From Spirochaetota bacterium (lineage in GTDB: Bacteria > Spirochaetota > UBA4802 > JAFGJZ01): a stretch of 64,000 nucleotides of DNA. Both the position numbers and the translations under genes were made by a program. Below are positions 18,111-28,254 of this stretch, one piece after another. Under the pieces are notes generated by a model, which searched no databases, had not been told where the DNA came from, and saw only the letters and a program-made list of their open reading frames with translations. Every line of letters starts with the position of its first letter. The first letter of the stretch is position 1. The stretch is from contig JAFGRW010000054.1 in the NCBI GenBank assembly GCA_016934935.1, forward strand, positions 81,900 through 145,899, given 5' to 3'.

Positions 18111-20714
18111 ATGAATAAAAGTGTAATTTTCTTTAATAAAAGCATTACCCCAGTGGATGAAGAGGTAAGGGAAAAATTGGGTATACGTGGACGACGTGCA
18201 GTCGATTTGGCAAATGTTGGTCTTCCTATTGTACCTGGTTTTATTATAGACTCTGAGCTAACAAAAAAGCTTCCTGAAGTGAACATTAAACAGATAATCA
18301 AAACGAATGTCGGTTTAATCGAAAAAGAGATGAAAAAAGTATATGGTGATCCTTCAAATCCTCTGTTGCTGAAAGTGGTTTTAAGTTCTGATCTAAATGT
18401 CCCATATTTTCCTTCGTTTCATAATATCGGCTTAAACGATGACACTGTGAAAGGGTTTGCTTCACAGACGAGTGATGAGAAGTTTGCATTTGGAGAATAT
18501 GCATATATGTTAAGAGGTCTGGGAACAAAACTTTGTGATGCCGATGGAGCTATTTTTTCAGCATCCAAGAAAGACAGCGGAAAGTTTGACGCACAAAATG
18601 CTTTAAAGGCAATAGATGCAGATAAAAAACATATAGATTGTCTGTTAGACGGTGATATATATGATCAACTTATATCTATTTTGAAAAGGTCTTCAGAAAA
18701 ATTCTGTGATTCTGATATTGATGTAGATAATTCCATGTCTATAATGGTACAGGCTATGGTTTATGGAAATCTTGGTGAAAATTCCTATTCGGGAAGTTAC
18801 TATACTCGTGACATTATAAACGGAGATAGTGCTATATCAGGATCATTTTTGCAAAATGAATTTGACATCTTTAACAAAAAACCCAAAGAAATTTCCAAAA
18901 TTGGCAAGGAGTACTACAACCGCCTACAGGAAATTGGAAATAAAATAGAAGAGCAGTTTAAAGAGATCAGATCCATTAAATTCACTATTGAAGAGGGAAA
19001 CCTTTGGCTTATTGAGCAACGTGAGGTTGATGAAAATTCAACTCAGTCTCATCTGTTAATGCTGCTTGATCTTCAAAAACGTGACATAATTGATAAAGAT
19101 TATCTGGTTAAGCATATACAGCCAGCGCAGCTTAATGAACTTTTACACCCGATTATTGATAATTCTTCTGTTAAAACAATAAAAAAAATACAGGGTGGTA
19201 TTTCGGGATCTACCGGAGCATGTATCGGAAGAGTGTTTTTTTCAACCGAAAAGTTATTGGAAGAACACAAACGCGCGATAATGCATGGTAAAGAGACAAA
19301 CTTTATTTTATGTATGGAAGCCACATATGCTGAAGATGTTAAAGCTATCGAGGTTGCGAAAGGGGTAATCTCGACAGAAGGAGGTTACTCTTCTCATGCA
19401 CCGGTTGTTGCCCGTTCTTTGGGAAAAGTTGCCATGGTTCAACCAAATATGAAAATCCGGGAGAAAAGTTTTACCATTGGAAATGTTACCGTAAACGAGG
19501 GAGCTTATGTATCGTTAAACGTTCCCTATTATGAAGAACCAACCATATTTTTTGGTAAGGCGGGTCTTATTGAACCTGATTTTGAAAAAAATGGATTACT
19601 TGAGCTTGTTAATATTCTTCAAGAGTATATAGATGATTTTGATGTCAGGGCAAATGCTGATCAGCCGCGTGAGGCCAAGTTGTCCCGTAATTTTCAGGCA
19701 CAGGGTATTGGGCTTTGCCGCACCGAGCACATGTTCTTTAATGAAAAAAGAATAATGAAATTCCGTGAAATGATTTTAGCAGGATCAGAATCAGACAGGC
19801 GAAAGGTTTTGAAACAGTTGCAGCCCATGCAGCGTTCTGATTTCTATGAATTGTTTAAGATAATGGAGGGGTTCCCCGTAACAATTCGCCTGCTGGATGC
19901 TCCTTTACATGAATTTCTTCCTCGTACTGATGACTCAATGAAAGAGTTTATCAAATATATGCAGACCAAAAACAAGAGTTTAAAAGCATCAGAAATACAA
20001 GCTACGTGCGCTGATCTTTCAGAGATGAATCCGATGTTAGGTCATAGAGGATGCCGTGTAGCGATTACTTACCCCGAAATATATGAAATGCAGTGCAGAG
20101 CTATTTTTGAAGCAGTCTGTATGCTTAAAAAAGAGGGTATAGAGGCTGTTCCTGAAATAATGATACCAGTTGTAATGACTGAAACTGAGTTGAAATTCGT
20201 AAAAAATGGTAAGAAAATTGAAGGTACAACAGTTAAGGGTATCCGGGACATAAGAAATGAAGTTTTAGAGGAGTATGGAGTCGACGAGATAAAATATAGT
20301 GTTGGTTCAATGATTGAGCTTCCTGCGGCGGCCTTTCGAGCAGGAAAAATTGCGCAGTACGCCGAATTTTTCAGTTTTGGAACAAATGATTTGACACAAA
20401 CTACGTATGGCCTATCCCGTGACGATGTTAACTCTTTCTTTCCAAGTTATACTCTTTACGACCTTGTAAAAAACAACCCTTTTCAGGTGCTTGGTGATGA
20501 GGTAAAAGAGATAATTGGAGTAGCTACTCAGAGAGGGCGTTTAACCAGACCTAATTTAAAGTTGGGTTTATGCGGTGAACATGGTGCTGATCCTGAAAAC
20601 ATTGAGTTTTGCAAGCGAATCGGTTTGAATTATGTTTCTACATCTCCATATTCGATTCCTTTGGCAAAACTCGCAATTGCACAGCTTAATTTGACGGAAA
20701 GAGAAGAAGAATAA
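18111..20714 (+). CDS. Pyruvate phosphate dikinase / PEP-utilising enzyme family protein, divergent N-terminal domain
   Basis: Phosphohistidine motif STEGGYSSHAPVVARSLG; PEP-domain GIGLCRTEHMFF, FSFGTNDLTQTTYG, LGLCGEHGADP. Confidence 0.88.
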   Translation: MNKSVIFFNKSITPVDEEVREKLGIRGRRAVDLANVGLPIVPGFIIDSELTKKLPEVNIKQIIKTNVGLIEKEMKKVYGDPSNPLLLKVVLSSDLNVPYFPSFHNIGLNDDTVKGFASQTSDEKFAFGEYAYMLRGLGTKLCDADGAIFSASKKDSGKFDAQNALKAIDADKKHIDCLLDGDIYDQLISILKRSSEKFCDSDIDVDNSMSIMVQAMVYGNLGENSYSGSYYTRDIINGDSAISGSFLQNEFDIFNKKPKEISKIGKEYYNRLQEIGNKIEEQFKEIRSIKFTIEEGNLWLIEQREVDENSTQSHLLMLLDLQKRDIIDKDYLVKHIQPAQLNELLHPIIDNSSVKTIKKIQGGISGSTGACIGRVFFSTEKLLEEHKRAIMHGKETNFILCMEATYAEDVKAIEVAKGVISTEGGYSSHAPVVARSLGKVAMVQPNMKIREKSFTIGNVTVNEGAYVSLNVPYYEEPTIFFGKAGLIEPDFEKNGLLELVNILQEYIDDFDVRANADQPREAKLSRNFQAQGIGLCRTEHMFFNEKRIMKFREMILAGSESDRRKVLKQLQPMQRSDFYELFKIMEGFPVTIRLLDAPLHEFLPRTDDSMKEFIKYMQTKNKSLKASEIQATCADLSEMNPMLGHRGCRVAITYPEIYEMQCRAIFEAVCMLKKEGIEAVPEIMIPVVMTETELKFVKNGKKIEGTTVKGIRDIRNEVLEEYGVDEIKYSVGSMIELPAAAFRAGKIAQYAEFFSFGTNDLTQTTYGLSRDDVNSFFPSYTLYDLVKNNPFQVLGDEVKEIIGVATQRGRLTRPNLKLGLCGEHGADPENIEFCKRIGLNYVSTSPYSIPLAKLAIAQLNLTEREEE

Positions 20715-20734
20715 TTTATCGGAGGAATGATTTG

Positions 20735-20932
20735 ATGGCTGAGATAACCAAAGATATGACTTTCGGTGATCTGCTTCAGCAGAAACCTGAAGCTGCCGAA
20801 ATTCTGGCGTCTTATGGTCTTCATTGTATCGGTTGTCACATTGCAGTATTTGAGACAATTGAGCAAGGAGCCAAAGCGCATGGCTTAAGTGATGAACAGA
20901 TCACTGAAATGATGGAAAAGATAATTGCATAA
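20735..20932 (+). CDS. DUF1858-type small redox-disulfide protein
   Basis: FGDLLQQKPEAAEILASYGLHCIGCHIAVFETIEQGAKAHGL. Confidence 0.85.
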   Translation: MAEITKDMTFGDLLQQKPEAAEILASYGLHCIGCHIAVFETIEQGAKAHGLSDEQITEMMEKIIA

Positions 20933-20933
20933 T

Positions 20934-20966
20934 AAAAAAGCCGGTTCTTACGAACCGGCTTTTTTA
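20934..20966. terminator. Strong intrinsic terminator
   Basis: aaaaaagccggttc-ttac-gaaccggctttttta. Confidence 0.92.
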
Positions 20967-20967
20967 T

Positions 20968-21049
20968 TGGTGAGGGAAGGATTCGAACCTTCGAAGGCGA
21001 CGCCGACAGATTTACAGTCTGTTCCCTTTGGCCACTCGGGAACCTCACC
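20968..21049 (-). tRNA. tRNA-Tyr (GTA)
   Basis: Reverse complement ggtgagg...actGTAaat...ggttcgaatcc...cctcacca; class II variable arm; CCA not encoded. Confidence 0.95.
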
Positions 21050-21059
21050 GTTTTCAATG

Positions 21060-21132
21060 AGCTGGTGAGAGGACTTGAACCCCCAACCTATTGATTACAA
21101 ATCAATTGCTCTACCAGTTGAGCTACACCAGC
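21060..21132 (-). tRNA. tRNA-Thr (TGT)
   Basis: Reverse complement gctggtgtagctcaactggtagagcaattgattTGTaatcaataggttgggggttcaagtcctctcaccagc. Confidence 0.95.
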
Positions 21133-21371
21133 ATTCATTGATATCACATATTTAATGTGAGCTCTAAAGTGTCAAGAAAAATCCGTATAAACAATAAAAA
21201 TTATTGGTAACCTTGAACAAAGTAATTAACCAGAATTATTGTCATTACTGTCTTTTGATTATGAATAAAATATATAACTGCTATTTAGAACTGGAAGTTT
21301 TCAAGGTTTACAGTTGGTAAATGTGTTTGACACCACAAAAAATATGCTGAGAAGTGGTATAAGCTTAATAA

Positions 21372-22730
21372 ATGGTAAACTTATTTATGAAAATAAAAAC
21401 AATATTGTTCTTAATATTATATCCAGCTATTATTTATTCACAAGTATCTGATAACGCAAAACTCACATTGGATAGCTGTATACAAATCGCTATGCAAAAC
21501 CATCGTGATTTGAGAGTTATTGAAGAAGAAGATGTAATATCTTATGCAGATTACAGGATTTCAAATGCTCAAAGATTGCCTTCGCTAAGTTTGGGCATTA
21601 CAACGAAAGAGATTAAGGATGAAGGCCTTGATTCAGGAGAGTTGCCGATTCCCGGTAAAGATTCCAAGTATGGCGTTGTTGCAGGTTTAACTTTTACTTA
21701 TGATATATATAAGCCTGGCAGGTCTGAAAGTATCAGAATTTCCCAAAAAAATATGGAAAAAAATGCTATAGAAAATAATGTCAAAAAAAATGGAATAAAA
21801 CTATCTGTAAAAAAAGCTTATTATAATTATATTCTGGCTTATGAGTCCAATCGTCTTATGGATTTATCATTTAAACGTTATTCACGTATTTTACGAAAGA
21901 TAACAATAGAATCGCAGGCGGGGCTTGTTGGCCCTGTTCAGATGAGCGATTGGCAGATAAAGATGTCTTCAGTTGAGCTGGATTATGAGGATTCTGTTCA
22001 GAACCTTGAAAGTGCCAGAACCGATCTGTTTTTAGCGATGGGGCTTGAAGTAGACAATAAGACCTCGATAGAAGTGGCCTTATTAGATTCTGTGCCGGAA
22101 TTAATAATTAATGAAAATCAATTAGTGCGCTATGCCCAGGATCATTCACCGTCAATAAAAATGGCTAATATAGCTACAGAGGTTGCCCGCAATAGTTATC
22201 TCATTTCTCGTTCAAAGCGGTATCCTAGTATAACACTGTTTAGTACATTAGGATATGAAAATTCAGAATTTTTAAACTCGGAGATGGGAGTAGTTGAGCG
22301 TACTACCGATACGGATAATTGGTCACCTTCCTGGACTGGTGGAGTTCGCGCGAGTATGCCTATTTATACAGGTGGATCGTTACCGGCGTCTATTGATAAG
22401 GCTGAGTCTGGTTATAAAAAAACTCAGTATTCAAAAACCTCAACAGAGCTTGACGTAAAAATGTCGGTTAAAAAACTTTTCAGTCGGCTTGTTTTCCTTA
22501 AAAAACAGATTAAAATTTCGAAAGCTGGCGTCATTAATGCACAAACAAATTTACGTATTAATGAACGAAGTTATGAAAGTGGTTTAGTTGGGCAGGATGC
22601 TATAAGTGATGCCTCAGAAAATCTTTATGCTGCTGAAATATCTCTTTTAAAAAATAAGATTGATTTTATGATTTCGTTAACTGAATTATCTAATATTGTT
22701 GGTATTCATGAGGAGTTGATATGTCGGTAA
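21372..22730 (+). CDS. TolC-like outer membrane efflux protein
   Basis: 452 aa, signal peptide, two coiled-coil OMF repeats (LDSCIQIAMQNHRDL...; YESGLVGQDAISDASENLYAAE). Confidence 0.85.
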   Translation: MVNLFMKIKTILFLILYPAIIYSQVSDNAKLTLDSCIQIAMQNHRDLRVIEEEDVISYADYRISNAQRLPSLSLGITTKEIKDEGLDSGELPIPGKDSKYGVVAGLTFTYDIYKPGRSESIRISQKNMEKNAIENNVKKNGIKLSVKKAYYNYILAYESNRLMDLSFKRYSRILRKITIESQAGLVGPVQMSDWQIKMSSVELDYEDSVQNLESARTDLFLAMGLEVDNKTSIEVALLDSVPELIINENQLVRYAQDHSPSIKMANIATEVARNSYLISRSKRYPSITLFSTLGYENSEFLNSEMGVVERTTDTDNWSPSWTGGVRASMPIYTGGSLPASIDKAESGYKKTQYSKTSTELDVKMSVKKLFSRLVFLKKQIKISKAGVINAQTNLRINERSYESGLVGQDAISDASENLYAAEISLLKNKIDFMISLTELSNIVGIHEELICR

Positions 22731-23824
22731 GGTCCATTTTGCTAAATAAAAAAGTACTGGTTTTGATTGCTTTAGTATTAATAGCGGTTGTTGTTGCATC
22801 CGCATATAAATCTTGTTCTGAAGAAAAAGGTGTCAGTTACCGGTTTGCTCCAGTTGAGTTGGGTGATGTTCAAAGAACTGTAAATGTTAATGGCTCTCTT
22901 GAGCTTTTTAGTGTGGATCTTATACGAAGTGAGGTTGAAGGGCAGGTTTCCAAAATACATAAAGATTATAATGAGTATGTTGTTGCAGGCGATCTGCTTC
23001 TGGAAATCTTTTCAGAGTCAATAGTTGAATCTTATGAGCAGTATGTTGATACATATCGTTTCGCAAGGATAGATTTGCAAAATTCAAGAGATCTTTTTTT
23101 AACGAAGAAAAAATTATTTGAAGAGGAGTTGATATCTTCTTCTGAATATGAAAATTCAAGATTATCTTATCAGAAAGAAATATCGAGTTTTAAGCGTGTA
23201 GAAAAAACATATCTTGAAAAAAAAGAGCTGTTGGATAGCAGAATGGTAAGAGCAGTTAATGCAGGCTTAATAATTGATTGTCCCATAAAGGTGGGGGATG
23301 ATGTTGCTACAGGAACACTCTTATACAGGATAGCCCCTACAATGGAAAAAATGATTTTAACTATAAACATTGATGAAAGTGACGTCGGAATCGTAAAAAA
23401 AGGGCAAAAGGTTACATTCACAGTTAGTGCCTATCCTGAAGACATCTTTCACGGAGAAATTGATCAGGTTACAATGAACCCTACAACAATAGACAGTATT
23501 GTTACATACCAGACAACTGCAATTGTTAATAATAAAAATAACAGCCTTAAGCCTGGTATGACTGCCGCGGCTACAATACATGTAGCAAGTGCAAAAAATG
23601 TCTTACGGGTTCCAAATCAGGCTTTTATGGTTACTCCTCAGGAGATTGAGACAAAACCGGGAGAAAAAGTTCTTTGGAAAAAGATAAGTTCTGCGGTTGA
23701 TCAAATGCCCGTTACGCCTGTTCATATCAAGACTGGAATTGCCGGTGATACCTATACCGAGATAATCACTGATAAAATCAAAAAGGGTGATGAAATTTTA
23801 ACAGGAATATCGATTGAGAGATAG
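22721..23824 (+). CDS. HlyD/MFP-family periplasmic adaptor
   Basis: N-terminal TM; VNGSLELFSVDLIRSEVEGQVSKIHKDYNEYV; overlaps OMF gene by 10 nt. Confidence 0.88.
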   Translation: MSVRSILLNKKVLVLIALVLIAVVVASAYKSCSEEKGVSYRFAPVELGDVQRTVNVNGSLELFSVDLIRSEVEGQVSKIHKDYNEYVVAGDLLLEIFSESIVESYEQYVDTYRFARIDLQNSRDLFLTKKKLFEEELISSSEYENSRLSYQKEISSFKRVEKTYLEKKELLDSRMVRAVNAGLIIDCPIKVGDDVATGTLLYRIAPTMEKMILTINIDESDVGIVKKGQKVTFTVSAYPEDIFHGEIDQVTMNPTTIDSIVTYQTTAIVNNKNNSLKPGMTAAATIHVASAKNVLRVPNQAFMVTPQEIETKPGEKVLWKKISSAVDQMPVTPVHIKTGIAGDTYTEIITDKIKKGDEILTGISIER

Positions 23825-23828
23825 TTTT

Positions 23829-24617
23829 ATGAATAAGGAATCTAAGAAAACTGTTAAAAAAAGTAAAAAGTCCTCAAAAAAACTTAAGAAGATAATTGAG
23901 ATTAAGAAATTATCGAAGGTTTATGATGTTACTGACGAGATAAAAGTTCATGCATTAAAAGATGTTGATGTTGACATTTATGAGTCTGAATTTATATCGA
24001 TTATGGGTCCTTCCGGATCCGGAAAATCAACCTTTATGAATGTTCTTGGTTTCCTTGATACCCAAACTTCAGGTGATTATATTCTTGATGGTTTTACCTC
24101 TCAGGAACTTACAGACGATAAGAAAGCTGAAATAAGGAATTTAAAAATAGGTTTTGTATTTCAGGGTTTTAATCTTCTTCCGAGAACGACCGCTTTGGAA
24201 AACGTTGAGATCCCTCTTTTTTATAGGGGTGGTTACAATATGAAACATGCACATCAAAAGGCTATGGAAATGTTGGATCTTGTTGGTTTAGCGGACCGAG
24301 CACATCATACACCTGCAGAGCTCTCAGGTGGTCAGCAGCAGCGTGTAGCTATCGCCCGCTCTCTTGTTAATGATCCAGCAATTATTCTTGCGGATGAGCC
24401 AACAGGTAACCTCGATACCAAAACAACGAATGATATTCTTACACTTTTTTCGGAATTAAATGAAAAGATAGGTATAACAATATTGATTGTTACTCACGAG
24501 CCGGATGTCGCTGATTTTACAAAAAGGAAAATTGTTTTTCGGGATGGTCAGGTTACCGAAGATGTTAGCATAAAAAAACGATCTCGTGCAGGATACAATC
24601 GAGAAATATATGTATAA
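23829..24617 (+). CDS. ABC transporter ATP-binding protein (MacB/LolD-like) with Lys-rich N-terminus
   Basis: Walker A GPSGSGKS, signature LSGGQQQRVAIARSL, Walker B IILADEPTGNLD. Confidence 0.92.
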   Translation: MNKESKKTVKKSKKSSKKLKKIIEIKKLSKVYDVTDEIKVHALKDVDVDIYESEFISIMGPSGSGKSTFMNVLGFLDTQTSGDYILDGFTSQELTDDKKAEIRNLKIGFVFQGFNLLPRTTALENVEIPLFYRGGYNMKHAHQKAMEMLDLVGLADRAHHTPAELSGGQQQRVAIARSLVNDPAIILADEPTGNLDTKTTNDILTLFSELNEKIGITILIVTHEPDVADFTKRKIVFRDGQVTEDVSIKKRSRAGYNREIYV

Positions 24618-24736
24618 TTTATGAGTTTTTGAGATTATTTTCATAAATTGTGCCAAAAACATAAAAATTTTATGTTCCATAAGAAAATTATGTCTTACTG
24701 TATAAAGCGTTTTTGCTTAAAGGGCCGATAATATAA

Positions 24737-25678
24737 ATGTCAGCAGTCACTGCAGTCAATTACGTTATCGCCAGGAGCATTACGTTGGAAGAGAACAAGG
24801 AAATTTTAAAATTCAAAAGGTTTTTAAAGGTTGAAAAAGGTCTGTCTCAGAACAGTATTTATTCTTATTCATATGATTTGAAAAAATTCAATGAATTTCT
24901 TCATAGTGCAAATAAATCCATTTTAAGTGCTGATAGTGAAGATGTTAAAAGGTTTCTTTCTTTTCAGCAACAAAAAAAGAATAACTCTTCACGGACACTT
25001 GCCCGATCTCTTGCTGCTATCCGTCAGTTTTATAATTTTATTTCTAGTACTGATCTTGATGTTTCAAATCCGACAATTAAGATTGAAACACCTCAAATAA
25101 GGAAGTCACTTCCAGATTTTCTTTCTGTTGAGGAAGTTGATGCGTTGTTTAACTCGATATCAGAAAGTGACTGTTACGAATTAAGAGACAAGACCATTTT
25201 TGAGTTATTATATTCATGCGGGTTGAGAATTTCAGAAGCCATTGAGCTGAAATTTTTTGATATAGACTTTGAGGATAAATTAATCAAAGTAACTGGAAAA
25301 GGTAATAAGGAACGTTTTGTGCCTGTAGGCGCTCGTGCGGTTCGTTTGATGAAACTTTATCTTGAAAGATCCAGGGAGATAATTCTTGGATCCAGAGAAA
25401 GTGAGTATCTCTTCATAAGCAAAAAAGGTTCAATGTTAAATCGAAAATCTGTCTGGAGATTATTGAAAGGCTATGTCTCTAGAACCAATATTAAAAAAAA
25501 TATTACACCGCATACACTTCGTCATTCTTTTGCAACACATCTAATAGAAAACGGTGCGGATCTTCGAGCAGTACAGGAGCTTCTTGGCCATATAGATATT
25601 TCAACTACTCAGATTTACACACATCTTGCTCAAAAGAAACTTCAAAAGATTCATGCAAAATATCATCCAAAGGGCTAA
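24737..25678 (+). CDS. Tyrosine recombinase XerC/XerD
   Basis: LLYSCGLRISEAIEL; HTLRHSFATHLIENGADLRAVQELLGH; TTQIYTHL. Confidence 0.93.
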   Translation: MSAVTAVNYVIARSITLEENKEILKFKRFLKVEKGLSQNSIYSYSYDLKKFNEFLHSANKSILSADSEDVKRFLSFQQQKKNNSSRTLARSLAAIRQFYNFISSTDLDVSNPTIKIETPQIRKSLPDFLSVEEVDALFNSISESDCYELRDKTIFELLYSCGLRISEAIELKFFDIDFEDKLIKVTGKGNKERFVPVGARAVRLMKLYLERSREIILGSRESEYLFISKKGSMLNRKSVWRLLKGYVSRTNIKKNITPHTLRHSFATHLIENGADLRAVQELLGHIDISTTQIYTHLAQKKLQKIHAKYHPKG

Positions 25679-25684
25679 TTGTTC

Positions 25685-26809
25685 ATGAGTTGCAAATTTG
25701 TTATAACTATTACAATCTTAATCCTTATTTCATCCTGTACTCCTTCGCAGCAATTTTTAGAACAGCGAGGTGAAGTAATATCAGATAAATCTTCATTTAT
25801 AAGAGTTTTGCTGCATAAATCTGATGCACCGGTGGTTGTTGGATCAGTTAAAAGAATAAAAGTGAAAAATTTGAAATCGGGGAAACTTCTTGTAGATGGC
25901 AAATCAAAAAAAATAAAGTTTTTCTCAGATAAGCTTAGTTCGCCTGTTGAAATTGAGTCGTGGGATGCTCCACTGATAGTTAATGGAAAACCGTATCGAG
26001 GAAAAATTGAACTTCATAACGTTACTGGTAAAATATATGTTATAAATGTTGTATCAATGGAGCATTATATCATGGGTGTTGTATCTGCTGAAATGTCGCC
26101 TAACTGGCATATTGAAGCGGTTAAAGCCCAAGCTGTTGCTGCTAGAACATATGCTTTTCACACCCTTTTAAATAAAAAAAGCGCTTCTATTTATGATCTT
26201 GATTCGACAACAAAATTTCAGGTTTATAAAGGTATGGAAGGTGAAACAACAAATAGCAATTTGGCGGTAAGTCAGACCGCGGGACAAATATTATCTTATA
26301 ATAATAAGCCAATACTAGCGCTTTTTCATTCTACTTGCGGAGGCAGAATTATAAACAACAAGTATGTTTGGGATGGAGAAGATTTGCCTTATCTTTCAGA
26401 TAAGGCCGTTCCTTATGGAAAGTCATCACCGCACTACAGATGGAAAACAGAATTAACACTTTATGAAATTAAAAAGGTTCTTGATTCACGATACAATAAT
26501 ATAGGTGCCGTGACGGGATTGTCTTTTAAAAAACATCAAGGACGAGTTGTAGAAGTAATAATTACTCATAAAAACGGACGAGCCAATGTATCTGGTAATG
26601 ATTTTAGAATGATGATTCCCGGTGGGAAAGTTAAAAGCCAGTTTTTTAATGCTTTTCGTACAAAAAACGGATTGCGTCTTGAAGGTCGTGGCTGGGGACA
26701 TGGTGTTGGAATGTGTCAATACAGTGCTAAAGAGATGGCTGAAGAGGGCAAGACTTATAAGAATATTTTAAGTTTTTTTTATAAAGATGTGCAATTTACC
26801 AAGTTTTAA
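25685..26809 (+). CDS. SpoIID/LytB-domain lipoprotein
   Basis: Lipobox ISSCTPS; EHYIMGVVSAEMSPNWHIEAVKAQAVAARTYA; GRGWGHGVGMCQYSAKEMA. Confidence 0.9.
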   Translation: MSCKFVITITILILISSCTPSQQFLEQRGEVISDKSSFIRVLLHKSDAPVVVGSVKRIKVKNLKSGKLLVDGKSKKIKFFSDKLSSPVEIESWDAPLIVNGKPYRGKIELHNVTGKIYVINVVSMEHYIMGVVSAEMSPNWHIEAVKAQAVAARTYAFHTLLNKKSASIYDLDSTTKFQVYKGMEGETTNSNLAVSQTAGQILSYNNKPILALFHSTCGGRIINNKYVWDGEDLPYLSDKAVPYGKSSPHYRWKTELTLYEIKKVLDSRYNNIGAVTGLSFKKHQGRVVEVIITHKNGRANVSGNDFRMMIPGGKVKSQFFNAFRTKNGLRLEGRGWGHGVGMCQYSAKEMAEEGKTYKNILSFFYKDVQFTKF

Positions 26810-26811
26810 TA

Positions 26812-27849
26812 GTGATCGAAATAGTGCAAAAACTGGAAGATTATAATTTTTATTTACCTGAAAACCTTATAGCGCAGAATCCTGCAGAAAATAGGGAAGA
26901 TTCAAGATTATTGGTGCTTAGCCGTTCTGAAAAAACAATTAATCACGATCATTTTCGAAATATTTATCAACACATTAATGCTGGTGATGTTTTAGTATTT
27001 AATGATGCGAAGGTTATTCCAGCACGTCTCTGTTTTAAAAGGAGTAGCGGTGCTGAGGTTGAGATTGTTTTGGCAAGAATGATTAATCGATCAGAATGGT
27101 ATGTGATAAGCAATCGAACAAAAAAGCTTAAACCAGGTGAAAAAATTCAGTCATTAGCTGAACCGGGTTTGAATCTTGAAATAGTTGAACGTAAAGAAGA
27201 TTTTCTTTATGTTAAAAGTTCAAGTCCTCTCACAGATGAGTTGCTTATGCGAGTAGGTTCTATTCCCCTGCCTCCATATATTCAACGTGAGGCATCGGCA
27301 AATGATATAAAACGGTATCAGACCATTTATGCTCGCAAAACAGGTGCTGTTGCCGCGCCAACCGCAGGTCTTCATTTTACTAAAGAAATTATGGATAAAC
27401 TTGAAAAAAAAGGAGTAATTCTCAAGTATTTAACTCTTTACGTCTCGTGGGGAACTTTCAGTCCGGTAAGATCAGACAATATATCTGAACATAAAATGCA
27501 CAGTGAATATTATGATTTGAGCAAGGATGTAACAACTGAAATAAACAAAGCCCGAGTGGAAAAAAGACGAGTTATCGCTGTGGGAACAACAGCGCTAAGA
27601 GTTCTTGAAAGTACTTTTGTAAATGGAGTGAATGTGCCTGGTAGTGGGGACACAGATATCTTTATATACCCACCCTATAAAATCAAATCCATTGATGCAC
27701 TTATTACAAATTTCCATACACCTAAATCCACACTATTAATGTTGGTATCAGCTTTTGCCGGATATGATGCAATTATGAATGCATATAAAGAGGCGGTTGA
27801 CAACAATTACCGTTTTTTTTCGTACGGAGACTCGATGCTAATATGCTGA
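26812..27849 (+). CDS. queA: S-adenosylmethionine:tRNA ribosyltransferase-isomerase
   Basis: YQTIYARKTGAVAAPTAGLHFT; LYVSWGTFSPVRSDNISEHKMHSE; NFHTPKSTLLMLVSAF. Confidence 0.95.
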   Translation: MIEIVQKLEDYNFYLPENLIAQNPAENREDSRLLVLSRSEKTINHDHFRNIYQHINAGDVLVFNDAKVIPARLCFKRSSGAEVEIVLARMINRSEWYVISNRTKKLKPGEKIQSLAEPGLNLEIVERKEDFLYVKSSSPLTDELLMRVGSIPLPPYIQREASANDIKRYQTIYARKTGAVAAPTAGLHFTKEIMDKLEKKGVILKYLTLYVSWGTFSPVRSDNISEHKMHSEYYDLSKDVTTEINKARVEKRRVIAVGTTALRVLESTFVNGVNVPGSGDTDIFIYPPYKIKSIDALITNFHTPKSTLLMLVSAFAGYDAIMNAYKEAVDNNYRFFSYGDSMLIC

Positions 27850-28254
27850 GCGCCAGTATTCTTATTATTATTTGTATTGGCTTGTGGTTTGACCTCAATT
27901 ATGAATGTTTTACCCCCCTCTTTATCTTTAAAAGTTAATGAACTAGAAATCAAGATTATCAGGTATTTTTGATAATTTGCTGAACATGCATGTTATTAGA
28001 ATACAGCTATTGAAGATTGTCTTTGTATGTTGCTCATATAAGAACAAAATGTCTTTAACAAAGAAGAAAATCCCGCAAGTAAAACGAAATTTAAATTTCA
28101 TAGAATCATAATATTTCATAAAAAGCTAGAATTATAAGTTATTAAACTAGTTAATAAATCTGTGTTATATTAGTTGTTTGACAATTAAGTTTAAAATTAG
28201 ATAAATAGAGCAGTACAAATTTTTTTAGTATAGTTTGTTAGGGAGGCAGATATT

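Noticed and set aside
24737-25678. Tyrosine recombinase as a mobile-element integrase
   Set aside because: Size and motifs fit housekeeping XerC/D; no att sites, cargo or tRNA junction seen nearby.
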